Positions 1 through 10,850 of a stretch of DNA of 64,000 nt are shown here, piece by piece; position 1 is the first letter of the stretch, and each line of letters starts with the position of its first letter. Both the position numbers and the translations under genes were made by a program. Source of the DNA: Cordylochernes scorpioides (lineage: Eukaryota > Arthropoda > Arachnida > Pseudoscorpiones > Chernetidae); assembly GCA_030710605.1 (NCBI GenBank), contig CP092863.1:118136164-118200163 (forward strand). Reading direction: 5' to 3'. Under the pieces are notes generated by a model. That model had not been told where the DNA came from. It saw only the letters and a program-made list of their open reading frames with translations, and made no database searches.

Positions 1-195
1 GTGGCTGCCGGAGAAACCGGTCCATCCACTGGCGCGGTCCTTGACGGTCGTGTTTACTCTCTTGCCTATGGCTTCCTCTTTCTTTAAATGTCTGTCTGTA
101 AAAGTGATTTCTGGAAATGTTTCTTACGTGGGTATTTTTGACAATTTGAAATCCTTTATTGAATTATTCTCTCTCTTTCTTGAATAAAAAAAAAA

Positions 196-378
196 GTCGG
201 TGGACGAGTGGGTAAAACCCTCGATTCCCGTTAGCCATGAACTGGGATTGAATCCCGCGTTAACATTTTATTTAATATGTGAATAACCTTTAACTTATTA
301 TTCATTGTTGTAATTATCGTAAACTAGGTTGCTCTTGTTGAGCGGTACCTAATAAAGTGATTTTGGAACCAAATCTCT
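196..378 (+). repeat. SINE family B, full copy
   Basis: A tRNA-like head (GTCGGTGGACGAGTGGGTAA, then a B-box-like GGGATTGAATCCC) is followed by a body that ends near GTGATTTTGGAACC. The same unit recurs at 14362-14791 (-, interrupted), 25198-25377 (+) and 46467-46640 (+), so it is an interspersed tRNA-derived SINE. The head resembles that of SINE family A, so the two may share a tRNA ancestor. No coding capacity is seen. Confidence 0.75.
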
Positions 379-1960
379 CTTTAAGTAACCCGGATTCCTG
401 GAGCCACCACGTACTAAAGTCGCAGCCAACTATCCGCGGATTGAGACTTAACGTCTAATGGAGGACATCTAGTTTATCAGATGTACTGTACTTGGTTCTG
501 TAGGTCTTCAGGGGAAATATGCTTATTCCTATGAGGGTGACTGTATTGACTTATAATAGTGATAAATGATGATATCTACAGAGGTGATATGTTTTTCTTC
601 AGTGAAGATCCCCCAACTTAAATAGTCCCCCTACAAACGTGGGGAGGGAGGGTCTTCTTGAACCTTCCTCAGTTCTAAGCTTAGGAAATACTTGTAGATA
701 CACGCCGTGACAGACCCCAGGACATGGTGTCTTGTCCCGTATTCCTTTGTACCTGAGGCTCCTATTCCTCATATATGTAAATAATTTTTACATGTGACGT
801 TTTTAATTCCATTTCTTTAGATTTGGTTTTTAACTAAACTCGTGTGAATTTACATAACTACACGATACTTATTTCCATATAAAACAGGTATACAAGCTAA
901 GAAAAAAAAGGTAATCGTGCAAGTGAAAGTCAGGTTGCGCCATCTATCGGTATAAATATCAACAAATCGTTGATTAAAAAATATATATTATTCAAGGTTA
1001 TTGATCAAATACCCTTTCTTGATTAATCGATAAAAGCCAACAGAACATTTTAGTCTAACTTAAAAAAAAAGAGGAATTCAGTGAAAGAAGTGAAAATTGA
1101 AGAAGAAACTTTGCCAAAGAAAGAATTCGGAAGGAAAGAAGTAGGAATTCGATAAAGAATTGGGCTAAACCACCTGAATTCTTGGAAGCAGAAAGTATGG
1201 AAAGAGGCAGGAAAAAGTTGCATGTTTTGGTAAGAGAGGGCCTCAAGGTCACCACCACATGGTAATTTCCATAAGAACCTTGAGTGTTACACAAACGGTT
1301 CTTCTACTCTGTAAAAAAGTCAATCATTCATCACAGGGATTGCTCAAAGTACTTCGTGGTGGGGAAAAGTTTTCTATAGTTAGCACGTTTTAAAAATCTA
1401 CACTAACTACTAATTTTATTGCAAAATAATAGCCAGTCTCATATGCGAAAAAATTTAAAAATTCGTGATGCTAAACTTTTTTTTTTTTGACAAAAAGTTC
1501 TTGTTAAAAAAAAATTATTGTTAAGAAAAAATTAGGTGAACTTTTAAGCTAAGAAAAAAAAAAAAGAAAAAGAAAAAAAAAAAGTCATGTGACAGTAGAG
1601 AACAAATCGGCGGGCGAATACTATATCCCTATTTACATACATAAAAACGATTAAGAGAGACGTAAAATAAAGTAGATTGAAATAAAGCAATGAGGGAAAA
1701 CAAGATTATTGTTCTACAAACTGGGAAAAAGGTATTAACACCTTTTCCATCATATTCATATTTAGAACAAAATCAATTATATTTAAACCGCTAGTTGGTG
1801 ATAGCTATGTTTAGTAAATGCCTTTTGTAATCTCTCTAACACACTGCTTTTACTCCCCTCTCTTTTTAGAATTGTTGTAAAAGTTAACCGATGATTTCCC
1901 TTTACCAGTTAAACGATGTATAGCTCAATCGAGAATACGGTTTACAGTCTTTAAAAAAAA
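379..1960. other. Intergenic, AT-rich, no gene seen
   Basis: This stretch holds homopolymer A/T runs, short open frames without family signatures and a fragment of foldback family C at about 902-1035 (TTGCGCCATCTATCGG followed by ATAAATATCAAC). I see no exon with splice sites and no RNA gene. The weak open frame on the minus strand at 1055-1294 is low-complexity (Ser, Leu, Phe-rich) and is not supported as a gene. Confidence 0.5.
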
Positions 1961-1970
1961 AAAACACGTT

Positions 1971-2066
1971 CTGACGTTTGAGGCCAAAAACTTAATATGT
2001 ACACTGTGTGACAAAGAAATTACTGAAGAACTCCCCCATTACCTGCTTAATTGTACAGCCCTGTAG
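1971..2066 (+). pseudogene. LINE ORF2 C-terminal zinc-knuckle fragment
   Basis: Reading in the frame of 1998-2066 gives a short peptide with C-T-L-C at its start, then ...LPHYLLNC and a stop at 2064-2066. The CxxC...H....C layout is the usual C-terminal knuckle of non-LTR retrotransposon ORF2 proteins. Nothing upstream is open, so this is a severely 5'-truncated or decayed remnant. Compare the better-preserved knuckle at 61860-61970. Confidence 0.5.
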
Positions 2067-2235
2067 AGAGGAAAGCCCTATATAAACAAATTAAATGTTT
2101 ATTTTACAATGCACTAGCGCGCCATCTGTTATCAAAGTACAAAACTATTCTAGACAAATTAAATGTACCAAAAATAAATAAAATATTGTGGTAAAAATGA
2201 GGGAGGTTGATTTCGCTGTGCAAAAAGTGTAACTA

Positions 2236-2451
2236 CAGTAGACTCTCCTATAACGCGATTAATGTGTTCCATGTTGTATGAAATCGCGTTATAGGAATTC
2301 GCGTTGTACGAAATAAAACTTGTATAACGCGACTGTTGTTAGGGTAAATTGTTTTATTTTATAACGCGTTGTATAAATAAATTTGTCGCAATTTTTTATC
2401 ACGTTGTACGAAATCGCGTTGTAAAAACTCGCGTTATAGGAGAGTCTACTG
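2236..2451. mobile_element. Tigger/pogo-like MITE with TA target duplication
   Basis: A 216-bp non-autonomous DNA transposon. Its ends are inverted copies of CAGTAGACTCTCCTATAACG, and it is flanked by TA at 2234-2235 and 2452-2453. The interior is made of repeated CGCGTTGTACGAAAT-like words and has no open frame. CAGT-starting termini with a TA duplication fit the pogo/Tigger branch of the Tc1/mariner superfamily. A transposase in trans would be needed for movement; none is seen in the window. Confidence 0.85.
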
Positions 2452-2944
2452 TACATAAATTAATTTTCAAAATCGAAAATGAAATGTTGATAGGGAGAGA
2501 TAGTTGCAGTCTAAATATTTACTTATATATTCTGTGATTATAAACGTGTGTGGTTTTGAAATGTTGATAAAAATGCGCACAACAACTTGTGTTTATATAA
2601 AGCGATAGCAAACAATTTGATAAAGTTTGACTAAGCTCTAGTCAATAGTCAGATATTGATTTGAAGCAGACGATATTTTCAAATGTGTTCACAGATATTA
2701 ATACAAAAATATATGGTAGCGATTTTTTTTTTAATTTATGAACACAAATGATTAATTTTGTGATATTCATTATTTTGCTACATAACAACTTTTCTCATTA
2801 TCCCTTTCAGCTTTTTAATTATTTGTCTTGCATTTAAAAAAAAAAGTGCTGTGTTGTCACATTCAAAAGTTTTCGTCTTTTCTATTTTTAACGCGTGTAG
2901 AATTTTGTAATTTTTGCCATCTTATAGTATAATATATACTCATA

Positions 2945-3045
2945 TTTAATTAAAAAGGCATATATTGAATCAAAATATCATTTATTTTGCCAATATTTCA
3001 GTTGGCTAAACGCCAACCTTTCTCAAGGTATTATAACATATTTAA
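2945..3045 (+). repeat. Repeat G (hairpin CAGTTGGCTGAACGCCAAC type), copy 1
   Basis: The copy begins with AAAAAGGCATATATTG and carries the conserved hairpin in which GTTGGC pairs with GCCAAC around a short loop (the loop is TAAAC here). Other copies lie at 3435-3570, 33908-34020, 34345-34440 (-), 40850-40950, 56330-56430 and 63865-63985. On the opposite strand the hairpin is followed by CGAAA or TGAAA, which resembles stem II plus the GAAA box of a hammerhead motif. Confidence 0.7.
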
Positions 3046-3434
3046 TATTTTTCAAATATTATTAAAAATATACTCATATGAAGATAAAACTTGAATAAGT
3101 TGTATTTTTTAGCATGTATATCGGGATTAAGACAATAACTATGAAAAATATTTGATGCACATTAAAGAGACGAGGTAACCAAGTGTGAACAAATTTGCCA
3201 CTGTCTCCATAAAAAAAAAAAAAAAAAGACGACCGGCGGCGACATTAGACTTCCTCTTAAGTATTTTACTTGTGTTCATTTTATTCACACGAGCCGTTAA
3301 TGCATTGTTCTAATGCATACTTAGAGGAAAAGTTACCTCGTTTGGTACATATATGCATATACATTTATCTTTAGTGACGTGGGAAATAGTCTTAAATATT
3401 TTGAAAATAGAGCAATCCATAAATAAATCTTTAA

Positions 3435-3570
3435 TTAAAAAGGCATATATTAGATCAAAATATAATTTATTTTACCAATATTTCAGTTGGCTGAACGCCA
3501 ACCTTTATCAAGGTGTTATAACATATTTAATGTGTGTCAACAACAAACTCAGAGCCACATAACGTCAACA
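3435..3570 (+). repeat. Repeat G, copy 2
   Basis: This is a near-identical partner of the copy at 2945, about 490 bp away. It has the same ATATTAGATCAAAATAT lead, hairpin and trailing GTGTCAACAACAAACTCAG. The two copies in the same orientation could reflect either separate insertions or a local duplication of the surrounding AT-rich DNA. Confidence 0.65.
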
Positions 3571-4388
3571 AACAGTCTTAAATATATTAACAAATATCCA
3601 TATACCTATCTATAATATAGCGCTTATATATGTTTATATACTCAAAGATTTCCAACCCAAAAATACGTTTTAAAAAAAATCTGAATCTACAAATGGCTTT
3701 GCGTGATTTGATTATGAGGAAGCTTGGGGCGTTACTGTGAAACAAACATTTCTATAGAATGAAAAAAAAAAGCGAGGTGCCCAAAGGGAATTTTTCCTCA
3801 TCCAATTATACCTTGAGGAATTCTCTTCCTCCACCGTTGATTACATTACGGAGATTGTCTCACAGCTAATTACCTTAATTATCTATTTTAAAGTTGAAAA
3901 ACACAAAATGTTATTTTCTATTAAATCAGTTTCCATAAAGATAAGAAAGATAGAGAGAGCTTAATCCCGAGGATAAGAACATATAGGATGACAGGATCTT
4001 TGATTTCCTAGAAAGTTTTATCTTCAGCTAAGGAAGTCCTGGGCAGGATGAGTGAGTGAATCGTGAGTTCCAAAGTTCAGGGACACGTGAGTCTACACAT
4101 TTTTAGGAATCCTCGTTTTATCATCGCCTACTCATTTGAAGGAAAAAAAATCCCAGGAATATCATGTGAAGAGGGTTGTGACTGGAAGTAAAGAATGAGC
4201 AATAGAATTAACCCTGGTTTCTTGGAGCCTGTGTGTGACGTCAGCTATTATAATTATGTGCAAATAAATAGTACAAAAGTGTACTGGGATCAGGTGGATA
4301 AATTAAATAAAAATATATTTCCTGATTATGCAACTAAGAGTTGCTGATGGCTTGCGCCCCGTTCTTTTATCATTATTATATTATCCCT

Positions 4389-4692
4389 AGTACATGTGGT
4401 ACAGGCCATGATAATCATGATGGGTAGAAGTTGGCGACTGCTTTTACTATAAGTGCACCGCATATCTAAACATGTGAAAAGCAGTTCGACCTTTCACTTA
4501 CAGATATGCCAGAATCCCTTTTGGTTACTTGCATTCTCTGGTGGGGTTGGACTTTTACAAGAATCGGGGGCCATTGGAGCATTTTTTTTATCAGAAAAAA
4601 GTTCTCAATGCGGGATTCGATTCCGGATTATGACGGTTGAAAACCAACGGTTTAGACCATCCTTCCACCGACCCCCCATAAAAAAAAAATAA
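4389..4692 (-). repeat. SINE family A, full copy
   Basis: Read on the minus strand the element starts at 4680 with GGGGGGTCGGTGGAAGGATG, an A-box-like tRNA head. A B-box-like segment, an A/T-rich spacer and a 170-bp body follow, ending in CCACATGTACTAGGGAT. Related copies are at 9956-10268 (-), 12185-12490 (+, diverged), 13084-13286 (+, headless), 19418-19662 (+), 37292-37424 (-, headless) and 41120-41255 (-). The open frame on the plus strand here is a by-product of the repeat. Confidence 0.8.
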
Positions 4693-4844
4693 AAAGAAAC
4701 CTGGTCCTAGAGTCCTTATTGATTTTGTAGAGATCTGTTTTTTTTTAAAGAGAGACATCGTTCGTTATTATAGGATAATTGTTAAAGAGACGACCTGGTC
4801 CGAAATCCAACCAAATTTTTGTTTTTTTCAATAATGTGAAGAAA

Positions 4845-4915
4845 AAAACAACAACAAAAGCCTTTATTGAGGACCTCTCGTCCTATATAGGATTCGCCAG
4901 TTTACAGAGTAAGAG
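4845..4915 (-). repeat. LINE 3' tail with (CAA)n-like end
   Basis: The sequence ACAACAACAAAAGCCTTTAT followed by a short palindromic GGACC/CCTATATAGGATTC segment recurs at 41285-41355 and 54838-54910. All copies start at a CAA/ACA-rich run, as expected for the 3' ends of truncated non-LTR elements lying on the minus strand. No coding part is preserved here. Confidence 0.5.
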
Positions 4916-5889
4916 AAGAGAACTAAGAATACAGAGAGAAACCTATAAGTAGTAGGTATAGTATACTTTTTTCTACACTGTGACTATATACAACAGCAGC
5001 AACAAGCCTTTTACTGGAATCAAAGTCCCATACAGGATTCATCATTCTAATTTGCATATAATTATTTACATCAATTAGATTATGTATATAGCCTCCTCTT
5101 CTCTTCAGCCGTCTTCCAAAATAATGTGAAGAAAAAAAGTACAAATGACATATTAGACTGGGATCACATATATGTGAAAAGCAGTTCGACTTTTTCACTT
5201 ACAAATGTGCCAGAGCAATCCCCCGTTCTAAATTTATATTAGAAATTATAAAGGTAAAAACGCGACAAGTTTATTTATTTAGAAGACTGCGAGCTTTCGG
5301 ACAATAACGTTCTTCAACAGGAAGGCACGTTTCGATACAGTCTGAAATTATATAAGATTCTGTTGGATCACTGTAGACAACTTTAGCAGGTCCTGTTTTT
5401 CGAAGGCGCTAAAAAACACTTCTAGTTTCTCCAAAAGGTGGCCTCTTATTGGAGGTTGAATTATGTCAATTAATTTTTGATTTTATTATGATCGTTCGGG
5501 GAAGGTTTAATCATATGTAAAGCCTATCCATCTCTTTTACACATTGTATCACCTCCCATAAGAGAACAGAGCCTTAAAAATACCTATGGTTTCTTCAGGT
5601 GGTGGTCTCTTATTGGAGGTTTTATTGCCAGGACAATTCAAAGGTGGTTGGGCGTTCAATCCTATATACAGCCGAACAAGGAAGGAAAATATAAATAAAG
5701 GAGATTGGTTATGATGGGGATATCATTTCAAGCCGGCAACGAGAGAGGAGAATATGTATAAGACCGGTGTCTTAATAAAGGCTTTGTGTGTGTATAACTA
5801 AAGGATAATGGCTATAGACGAAGAGAAGTGAGTAAACCTGAAATCAATGCCGTAATCGGATAAAGCTGTGGTTTCAGATGACCGTGGGG
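4916..5889. other. Intergenic, repeat fragments only
   Basis: The stretch has a 45-bp scrap of SINE family A at about 5170-5215 (-) and, at 5288-5335 on the minus strand, a hammerhead-like remnant (TTGAAGA ... CCGAAAGCTC). No exon, tRNA or transposase is visible. Confidence 0.4.
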
Positions 5890-6250
5890 GAGAGAGTGAC
5901 TAAGTATGGCTGAAATCTTCCATGCCGTCCTTCATATAAAGGTTCAAAATGTAATTCTACTGTCCTATAAACTTATGTCCATAGATTTCTTGAAAACCAT
6001 TTCTGAGATTCCACCCTTCAGTGCTGCGTATATAAGCAGAATCGTCCAATACAGTATTAGAGCTCTGAGAAGCGGTCTGGTGGATTAAATTGACGAAACC
6101 GCTGAGAGGGTTCACCACTGGTGAGCCAAGCAAGCCCTCCCAATATATTTTTTCATCACAGTAAGGGCAGTAGAAGTTTGTATTATGTATAAAAGAAACA
6201 TTCGTGCTTTTAAATCCTTTCATTTTATATATATGAAGGTTCCTAGCCAT
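5890..6250. repeat. Repeat D, long copy
   Basis: The repeat contains the recurring segment with GGTTCACCACTGGTGAGCCAAGC and the box CTGTCCTATAAACTTATGTCCA. On the minus strand it has a 97-codon open frame with a CPYC motif and FYCPYCDEKIYWEG near residues 26-40. Other copies (19140-19410, 29415-29735, 31160-31345, 46655-47000, 59335-59530 and shorter ones) break this frame differently, so the repeat is probably non-coding. A stable hairpin (GGGAGGG pairing with CCCTCCC) is the best preserved part in most copies. The edges often carry AGATGGCGCG. Confidence 0.65.
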
Positions 6251-6457
6251 TCTTTAGTCCGTTATAACATATACGACAGAGAAATTTTTGAGAATATAAA
6301 CCTATCCATTAAGATTCTTTAAAATTAAACTTGCACAAATAGTAGATTTCGAAAAGTAAAATCTCCTCTGCAATACATATAAATAACAAACAATATGGCC
6401 TCCGAAGGTTTATTTTATATGCATCTGAAGCTTCAGAGTATATTTATATTGAATATA

Positions 6458-6605
6458 CAGTTAAACCTGTCTATAGCGCTGCCTCTTGGGACTCACCAAA
6501 ATAGGGTGCTATAAAGGGTGCTGTAAATCACATCGTACTACGTATTTAAAATCGGGTGCTATAGAGAGGAAGGCGATATTTAGAGAGGGCGCTATAGACA
6601 GGCCG
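6458..6605 (+). mobile_element. Tigger-like MITE, right end damaged
   Basis: The left terminus CAGTTAAACCTGTCTATAGC sits right after TA (6456-6457). The interior repeats GGTGCTATAGAGAGG. The expected right end (...GACAGGTTTAACTG) is degraded to GACAGGCC at 6597. The complete relative is at 30598-30958, and a lone left end is at 29143. Confidence 0.7.
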
Positions 6606-7394
6606 TATATCATATCTTCTAGTTTCTTGTATTCGCGTTATAGCCTGATGAAGGAGGTCATAGTCCGAAAGCTGGCCAAAATTGAATCGCTTCAATAAAG
6701 AATCTCGTGGCCGTTTGCTTTTTATCCCGTCTTAGAAATGGTATCTGGTGATTCCTCCTCTTGTTATTTTACAGCAAAAAACAGTGCTAGATGGTAGGAT
6801 ATAGCGCGCTATACAGGCTGAATAAAGCCAGTGAGAGAATGATTGAGGATTGGTGGAACATGGAGGGATATAGGCCAATGGGGAGGTCAGTAGGAAAATA
6901 TGGCAGCCACACGCAACGTGGCCAGCTTTCTCTCTTTACAGGGTTACCGAACCGAAGTCCACTATTGTATTTCTCTCTATTCCGGTCTTTTTTTGACGGA
7001 ATTTTGTGAAAAATAAATGGGAAAACTTAGTGTGTACCTATCTTTTCGCATTTTTGCTTAAAATTTATACAACTTTTTTTCTTCATTTGTTTGAGAAAAA
7101 CGAGCTTTCGAAGTAGCTTTTCTACTGGTTTCTCTCAGATAACTGATTGTTAAATTAAGAAAAAAAAGTAAAAGAAGCGTCTCTCCTGATCTTGAAAACT
7201 AAAATTTGCTAATAATGGCTTACGCCATCTATCAGAATAAGATCGAGATAAAGAAAGAAGAAGACAGATGGAATAGGACATGTTCAAGAATCAGGAAACA
7301 ATTGAAGCGGTTTAATATTTGAAAAAGATAGGGAAAAAGTTTAAAATCGAAAGTTTTAAAGGGTTTCAAGTTTTTTTAAACCCCCAGATGCTAA
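6606..7394. other. Intergenic, no gene seen
   Basis: At 6645-6680 there is a hammerhead-like scrap (CCTGATGAAGG ... TCCGAAAGC). At 7140-7240 there is a diverged piece of foldback family C (TTACGCCATCTATCAGAATA). Nothing else is recognised. Confidence 0.4.
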
Positions 7395-7756
7395 TCTATA
7401 TATATAAAATTGAATGTCTGTCTGTCTGTTTGTCTGTCTGTTTGTTTGTACTCTATAGATTCAAAAACCATACATCCAATCGCCGTGAAATTTTGGGATA
7501 TTATTAGGTATATCACCGGGAAGGTTTTAGAAAAATAATTTCATGAATATCTTGAATATCCTTAGAGTTATTTGCAGATTTGTAGATTTAACTCGCAAGC
7601 AGCGCCCCCATTGTGACGATGATAACAAGTTTTCTTATCACTAAGTTTGTTATCTTAAATATTATTTATCAAAAGTAAGATTATCTCAGGATGACACGGC
7701 AATGTGACGCGGGAAAAAATGTTCACTAGATAAAACTATGATTTTCTATATGATAT

Positions 7757-8480
7757 AAAAAGCCAACAATGAAGAGTGAATGTAATATAAAAAGCCAACA
7801 ATGAAGAATGAATGTAAGATAAAAAGCCAACAATGAAGAGTGAATGTAATATAAAAAGCCAACAATGAAGAATGAATGTAAGATAAAAAGCCAACAATGA
7901 AGAGTGAATGTAAGATAAAAAGCCAACAATGAATAGTAAATGTAATATAAAAAGCCAACAATGAAGAATGAATGTAAGATAAAAAGCCAACAATGAAGAG
8001 TAAATATAATATAAAAAGCCAACAATGAAGAATGAATGTAAGATAAAAAGCCAACAATGAAGAGTGAATATAATATAAAAAGCCAACAATGAAGAGTGAA
8101 TGTAAGATAAAAAGCCAACAATGAAGAGTGAATGTAATATAAAAAGCCAACAATGAAGAATGAATGTAAGATAAAAAGCCAACAATGAAGAGTGAATGTA
8201 ATATAAAAAGCCAACAATGAAGAATGAATGTAAGATAAAAAGCCAACAATGAAGAGTGAATGTAATATAAAAAGCCAACAATGAAGAATGAATGTAAGAT
8301 AAAAAGCCAACAATGAAGAGTGAATGTAATATAAAAAGCCAACAATGAAGAATGAATGTAAGATAAAAAGCCAACAATGAAGAGTGAATGTAAGATAAAA
8401 AGCAAACAATGAAGAGTAAATGTAATATAAAAAGTCAACAATGAAGAATGAATGTAAGATAAAAAGCCAACAATGAAGAG
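7757..8480. repeat. 32-bp minisatellite with 64-bp higher-order period
   Basis: About 22-23 tandem units of 32 bp (core AAAAAGCCAACAATGAAGA). Two variants mostly alternate, differing at AGTG/AATG and at TAATAT/TAAGAT, which gives a 64-bp higher-order period. Because 32 is not divisible by 3 and the minus strand lacks stops, all three minus frames are open for over 200 codons with a 32-residue period. These are not genes. The array sits inside the Helitron directly after a sequence that reappears without the array at 9257. Confidence 0.95.
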
Positions 8481-8725
8481 TAGATCTCTATCTCTATATA
8501 TATAAAAGTCAATTTCTGTCTGTCTGTCTGTTTCGCGATAAACTCAAAAACTACTGAACCAATTGGTACCATATTTTGCATGTCGCTTTTTATAAACCTG
8601 AGGAAAATTTTCGGCTGCATTTTGATTAGTTTTTTGGCTATTTCTTTTTTTTTTCATTTGAAGAACTTTTTTTACGCGGACTAATCCGGAATGGAATGAA
8701 TACCTAAATATGGCCATTTTTTAAA

Positions 8726-8796
8726 GCATCGATGGTTCAGTGGTAGAATGCTCGCCTGCCACGCGGGCGGCCTGGGTTCGATTCCCGGCCGATGCA
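8726..8796 (+). tRNA. tRNA-Gly (GCC) copy inside a mobile element
   Basis: A 71-nt cloverleaf: GCATCGA acceptor strand, GGTTCAGTGGTAGAATG D-arm/A-box, anticodon loop with GCC (CTGCCAC), GGTTCGATTCC B-box and discriminator A, then a T14 run that could stop RNA polymerase III. One acceptor pair is lost (A7 opposite C66; the usual base is G7). The short 3' flank after the T-run (TTTTACAATTTTTAAAACT) recurs at 31476-31500 next to a 9-nt remnant of the same tRNA end. This copy has therefore travelled with a repeat. It may be transcribed but could be a pseudogene. Confidence 0.8.
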
Positions 8797-9609
8797 TTTT
8801 TTTTTTTTTTTACAATTTTTAAAACTTTTATATTATCTTAAATATATATAATTGAATGTCTGTCTGTCTGTACTCTATAGATTCAAAAACCATACATCCA
8901 ATCGCCGTGAAATTTTGGGATATTATTAGGTATATCACCGGGAAGGTTTTTGAAAATAATTTCATGAATATCTTGAATATCCTTAGAGTTATTTGCAGAT
9001 TTGTAGATTTAACTCGCAAGCAGCGCCCCCATTGTGACGATGATAACAAGTTTTCTTATCACTAAGTTTGTTATCTTAAATATTATTTATCAAAAGTAAG
9101 ATTATCTCAGGATGACACGGCAATTTATTTGCGACAAGAATAATGATACAATTCCAAGGCGAAGATATTATTCCTTTAACTTCCAATTACCGAGGGAACC
9201 AATTAATATTGATTTTATTCAACTTATCGAGTATTTCTCAAGGGACCGGGAAAAAATGTTCACTAGATAAAACTATGATTTTCTAATGTAGAAAATTAGG
9301 AAAGACAAAATTCAGGATGACAAGGCACACAGGGACCGGGAAAAAAATGTTCATTTTATCGAGAGATTCAAATTTACGAGTTTCAAATTATCAAAATATA
9401 TCTTTTTTATTTTTTAATAAGTTTTTAGAGAATTGTTTTAACAAATGTTCGCTAGACCAAACCTTTACTCGGGTAAAACCCCGGGCGAAGCCGAGTACGT
9501 TTTATAAGTTTAAAGAGAATTGTTTTAACAAATGTTCGTTAGACAAACATTCACTCGGGTAAAACCCGGGCGAAGCCGGGCGGGTCCGCTAGTTGCTGAT
9601 AGTTATACT

Positions 9610-9850
9610 CCAACGACCGCCTGATCGAAGTCAAACGCAAGATGGCGTGGGTCCACGTGAAACAACAGTCCAAGGCTACCGTCTTGTCAACAAAACGCGA
9701 CAATCGTAGACCCCACGATGTCGCAAGGCGTCAACACGGCGACGGTACTCTTGACGTGACATCGGGAGAAGAGATACCTTTGTGTCGTCGTCCACTATCT
9801 CTGCGTCATCACGAACTTCGCGATAATGGAAGCTCTCGAGGGAATTCCAT
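9610..9850 (+). other. GC-richer coding-like island, unassigned
   Basis: Between the Helitron end and a SINE the base composition rises and CpG is frequent. The plus frame from 9642 is open for 91 codons (many Arg, His, Asp), and the minus strand is also open for about 50 codons through the same stretch. Neither translation matches a family I know. It could be a missed upstream exon of the SLC10 gene that begins at 11498 downstream, or a decayed element. I could not identify convincing splice sites. Confidence 0.25.
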
Positions 9851-9955
9851 TGAACACATTCTCTTTTTTTCTCCTCCTTTTTTGTCTTACATTTTGCATA
9901 TTCCTGAGATATGTTAAATACTTAGTTTTCCCATTATATATTAAGTTTTTCTTAT

Positions 9956-10268
9956 TCCTAGTACACGTGGTACAGGCCATGATAATCATGGTGGGTAGAA
10001 GTAGGCTACTTCTTTTTCTGTAAGTGGACCACATGTCTACACATGTGAAAAGCAGTTCGACTTTGCACTTACAAATGTGCCAGAGCCACGTTTGGTTACT
10101 TGCACTTTCTGGTGGGGTTGGACTTTTGGAAGAATCGGGGGCCATTGGATCATTTATTATTATTATTTTTTTTTTTTTATAAGAAAAAAGTGCCAAATGC
10201 GGGAATCGAACCCGGATCATAGCGGTCGAAAACCAACGGTTTAGACCATCCTTCCACCGACCCCCCAT
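9956..10268 (-). repeat. SINE family A, full copy
   Basis: A complete copy with the tRNA-like head at 10268 going down (GGGGGGTCGGTGGAAGGATG), B-box GGGTTCGATTCCC, an A/T spacer of about 30 bp and the conserved body. The minus-strand 157-codon open frame across it is a shadow of the repeat. Confidence 0.8.
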
Positions 10269-10368
10269 GCTAAATACTTAGTTTTCCCACTATATACTAA
10301 GTGTCAAGCTGCAACCCCCAAAACACATCATTGACTGTATTGACTTATCCATTGATGAGCTCTACTCA

Positions 10369-10480
10369 TCCCCAGCACAGACACCATCAACAAGCTCTAC
10401 AAGCTTGATATCTTAATATGATTGAGTGGAGATAAGAAAGAAGATTAAATACTTAGACAAATGGTCCAAGATTTATGCTC
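10369..10480 (+). pseudogene. LINE 3'-end fragment
   Basis: The segment TTGATATCTTAATATGATTG then AGTGGAGATAAGAAAGA recurs at 51003-51047, where it also follows a CAAACAGACACCATCAA-like word. Translated in one frame it reads like the last residues of an ORF2 (DILI-LSGDKKED). Only the extreme 3' end is left. Confidence 0.35.
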
Positions 10481-10724
10481 GAGTGAATGGTTACCCAATT
10501 AACATTGTTTAATATCACAACAGAAATATCTATAGCAACGCTAAAGTTTTTTATTATTTTTTATTATTTCTATATGTTACAAGCTTTCGGGGGCTCCTTT
10601 TTATCAAGCAAAGTTATAAACACGTATAATTCTATGCGATATTGTGAGTTGAATGTTTTTTTTTTTTTTTTTTATAATATGACAATATCTCATGTGGAGA
10701 AAAATAGAACAAAAGTGAAAAAAT

Positions 10725-10850
10725 GTACTGTGATCAGGTGAATAAAATACCAAAATTGCATCTTTTGATCGTGTAACTAAAAGTTGCTGATGGCTTGCGC
10801 CATCTATCGGAATAAATGTCGACTATTCGTTGATTTTTTTTAATTATTCC
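10725..10850. repeat. Foldback family C, single arm
   Basis: One arm of the repeat whose full inverted form is at 15403-15603: a lead (GTACTGTGATCAGGTG), GTTGCTGATGGCTTGCGCCA, then TCTATCGGAATAAA and the TCGACTATTCGTTGAT end. Confidence 0.65.

Larger units (their letters stand above)
7395..9592 (+). mobile_element. Composite Helitron (A|TC ... hairpin-CTAG|T)
   Basis: The 5' end reads TCTATATATATAAAATTGAA plus (TGTC)n repeats, and the host base before it is A. The 3' end has the GC-rich hairpin CCCGGGCGAAGCCGGG, then CTAG, then host T, as in Helitrons. A 240-bp block at 7449-7688 is repeated almost exactly at 8870-9110. A second 5'-type end (TCTCTATATATATAAAAGTC) lies at 8491, and the 3' hairpin region is itself duplicated (9467-9495 and 9556-9592). 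The element is therefore a nest of at least two or three insertions or duplications. No Rep/helicase frame is present, so it is non-autonomous. Confidence 0.8.

Noticed and set aside
1..87. Open frame at the window start (VAAGETGPSTGAVLDGRVYS ...)
   Set aside because: Only 28 codons before a stop, cut by the window edge, with no recognised motif; it may be an exon end or UTR, but this cannot be supported.
5957..6250. 97-codon frame with FYCPYCDEKIYWEG as a possible small zinc protein
   Set aside because: Other copies of the repeat break the frame in different ways, so selection for coding is unlikely.
7726..8441. Three overlapping minus-strand open frames of over 210 codons
   Set aside because: They are the three readings of a 32-bp tandem repeat, with a 32-residue period and no other coding sign.
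10487..10741. 84-codon plus-strand frame
   Set aside because: Poly-Phe from a T-run and AT-rich composition; no motif or splice site.
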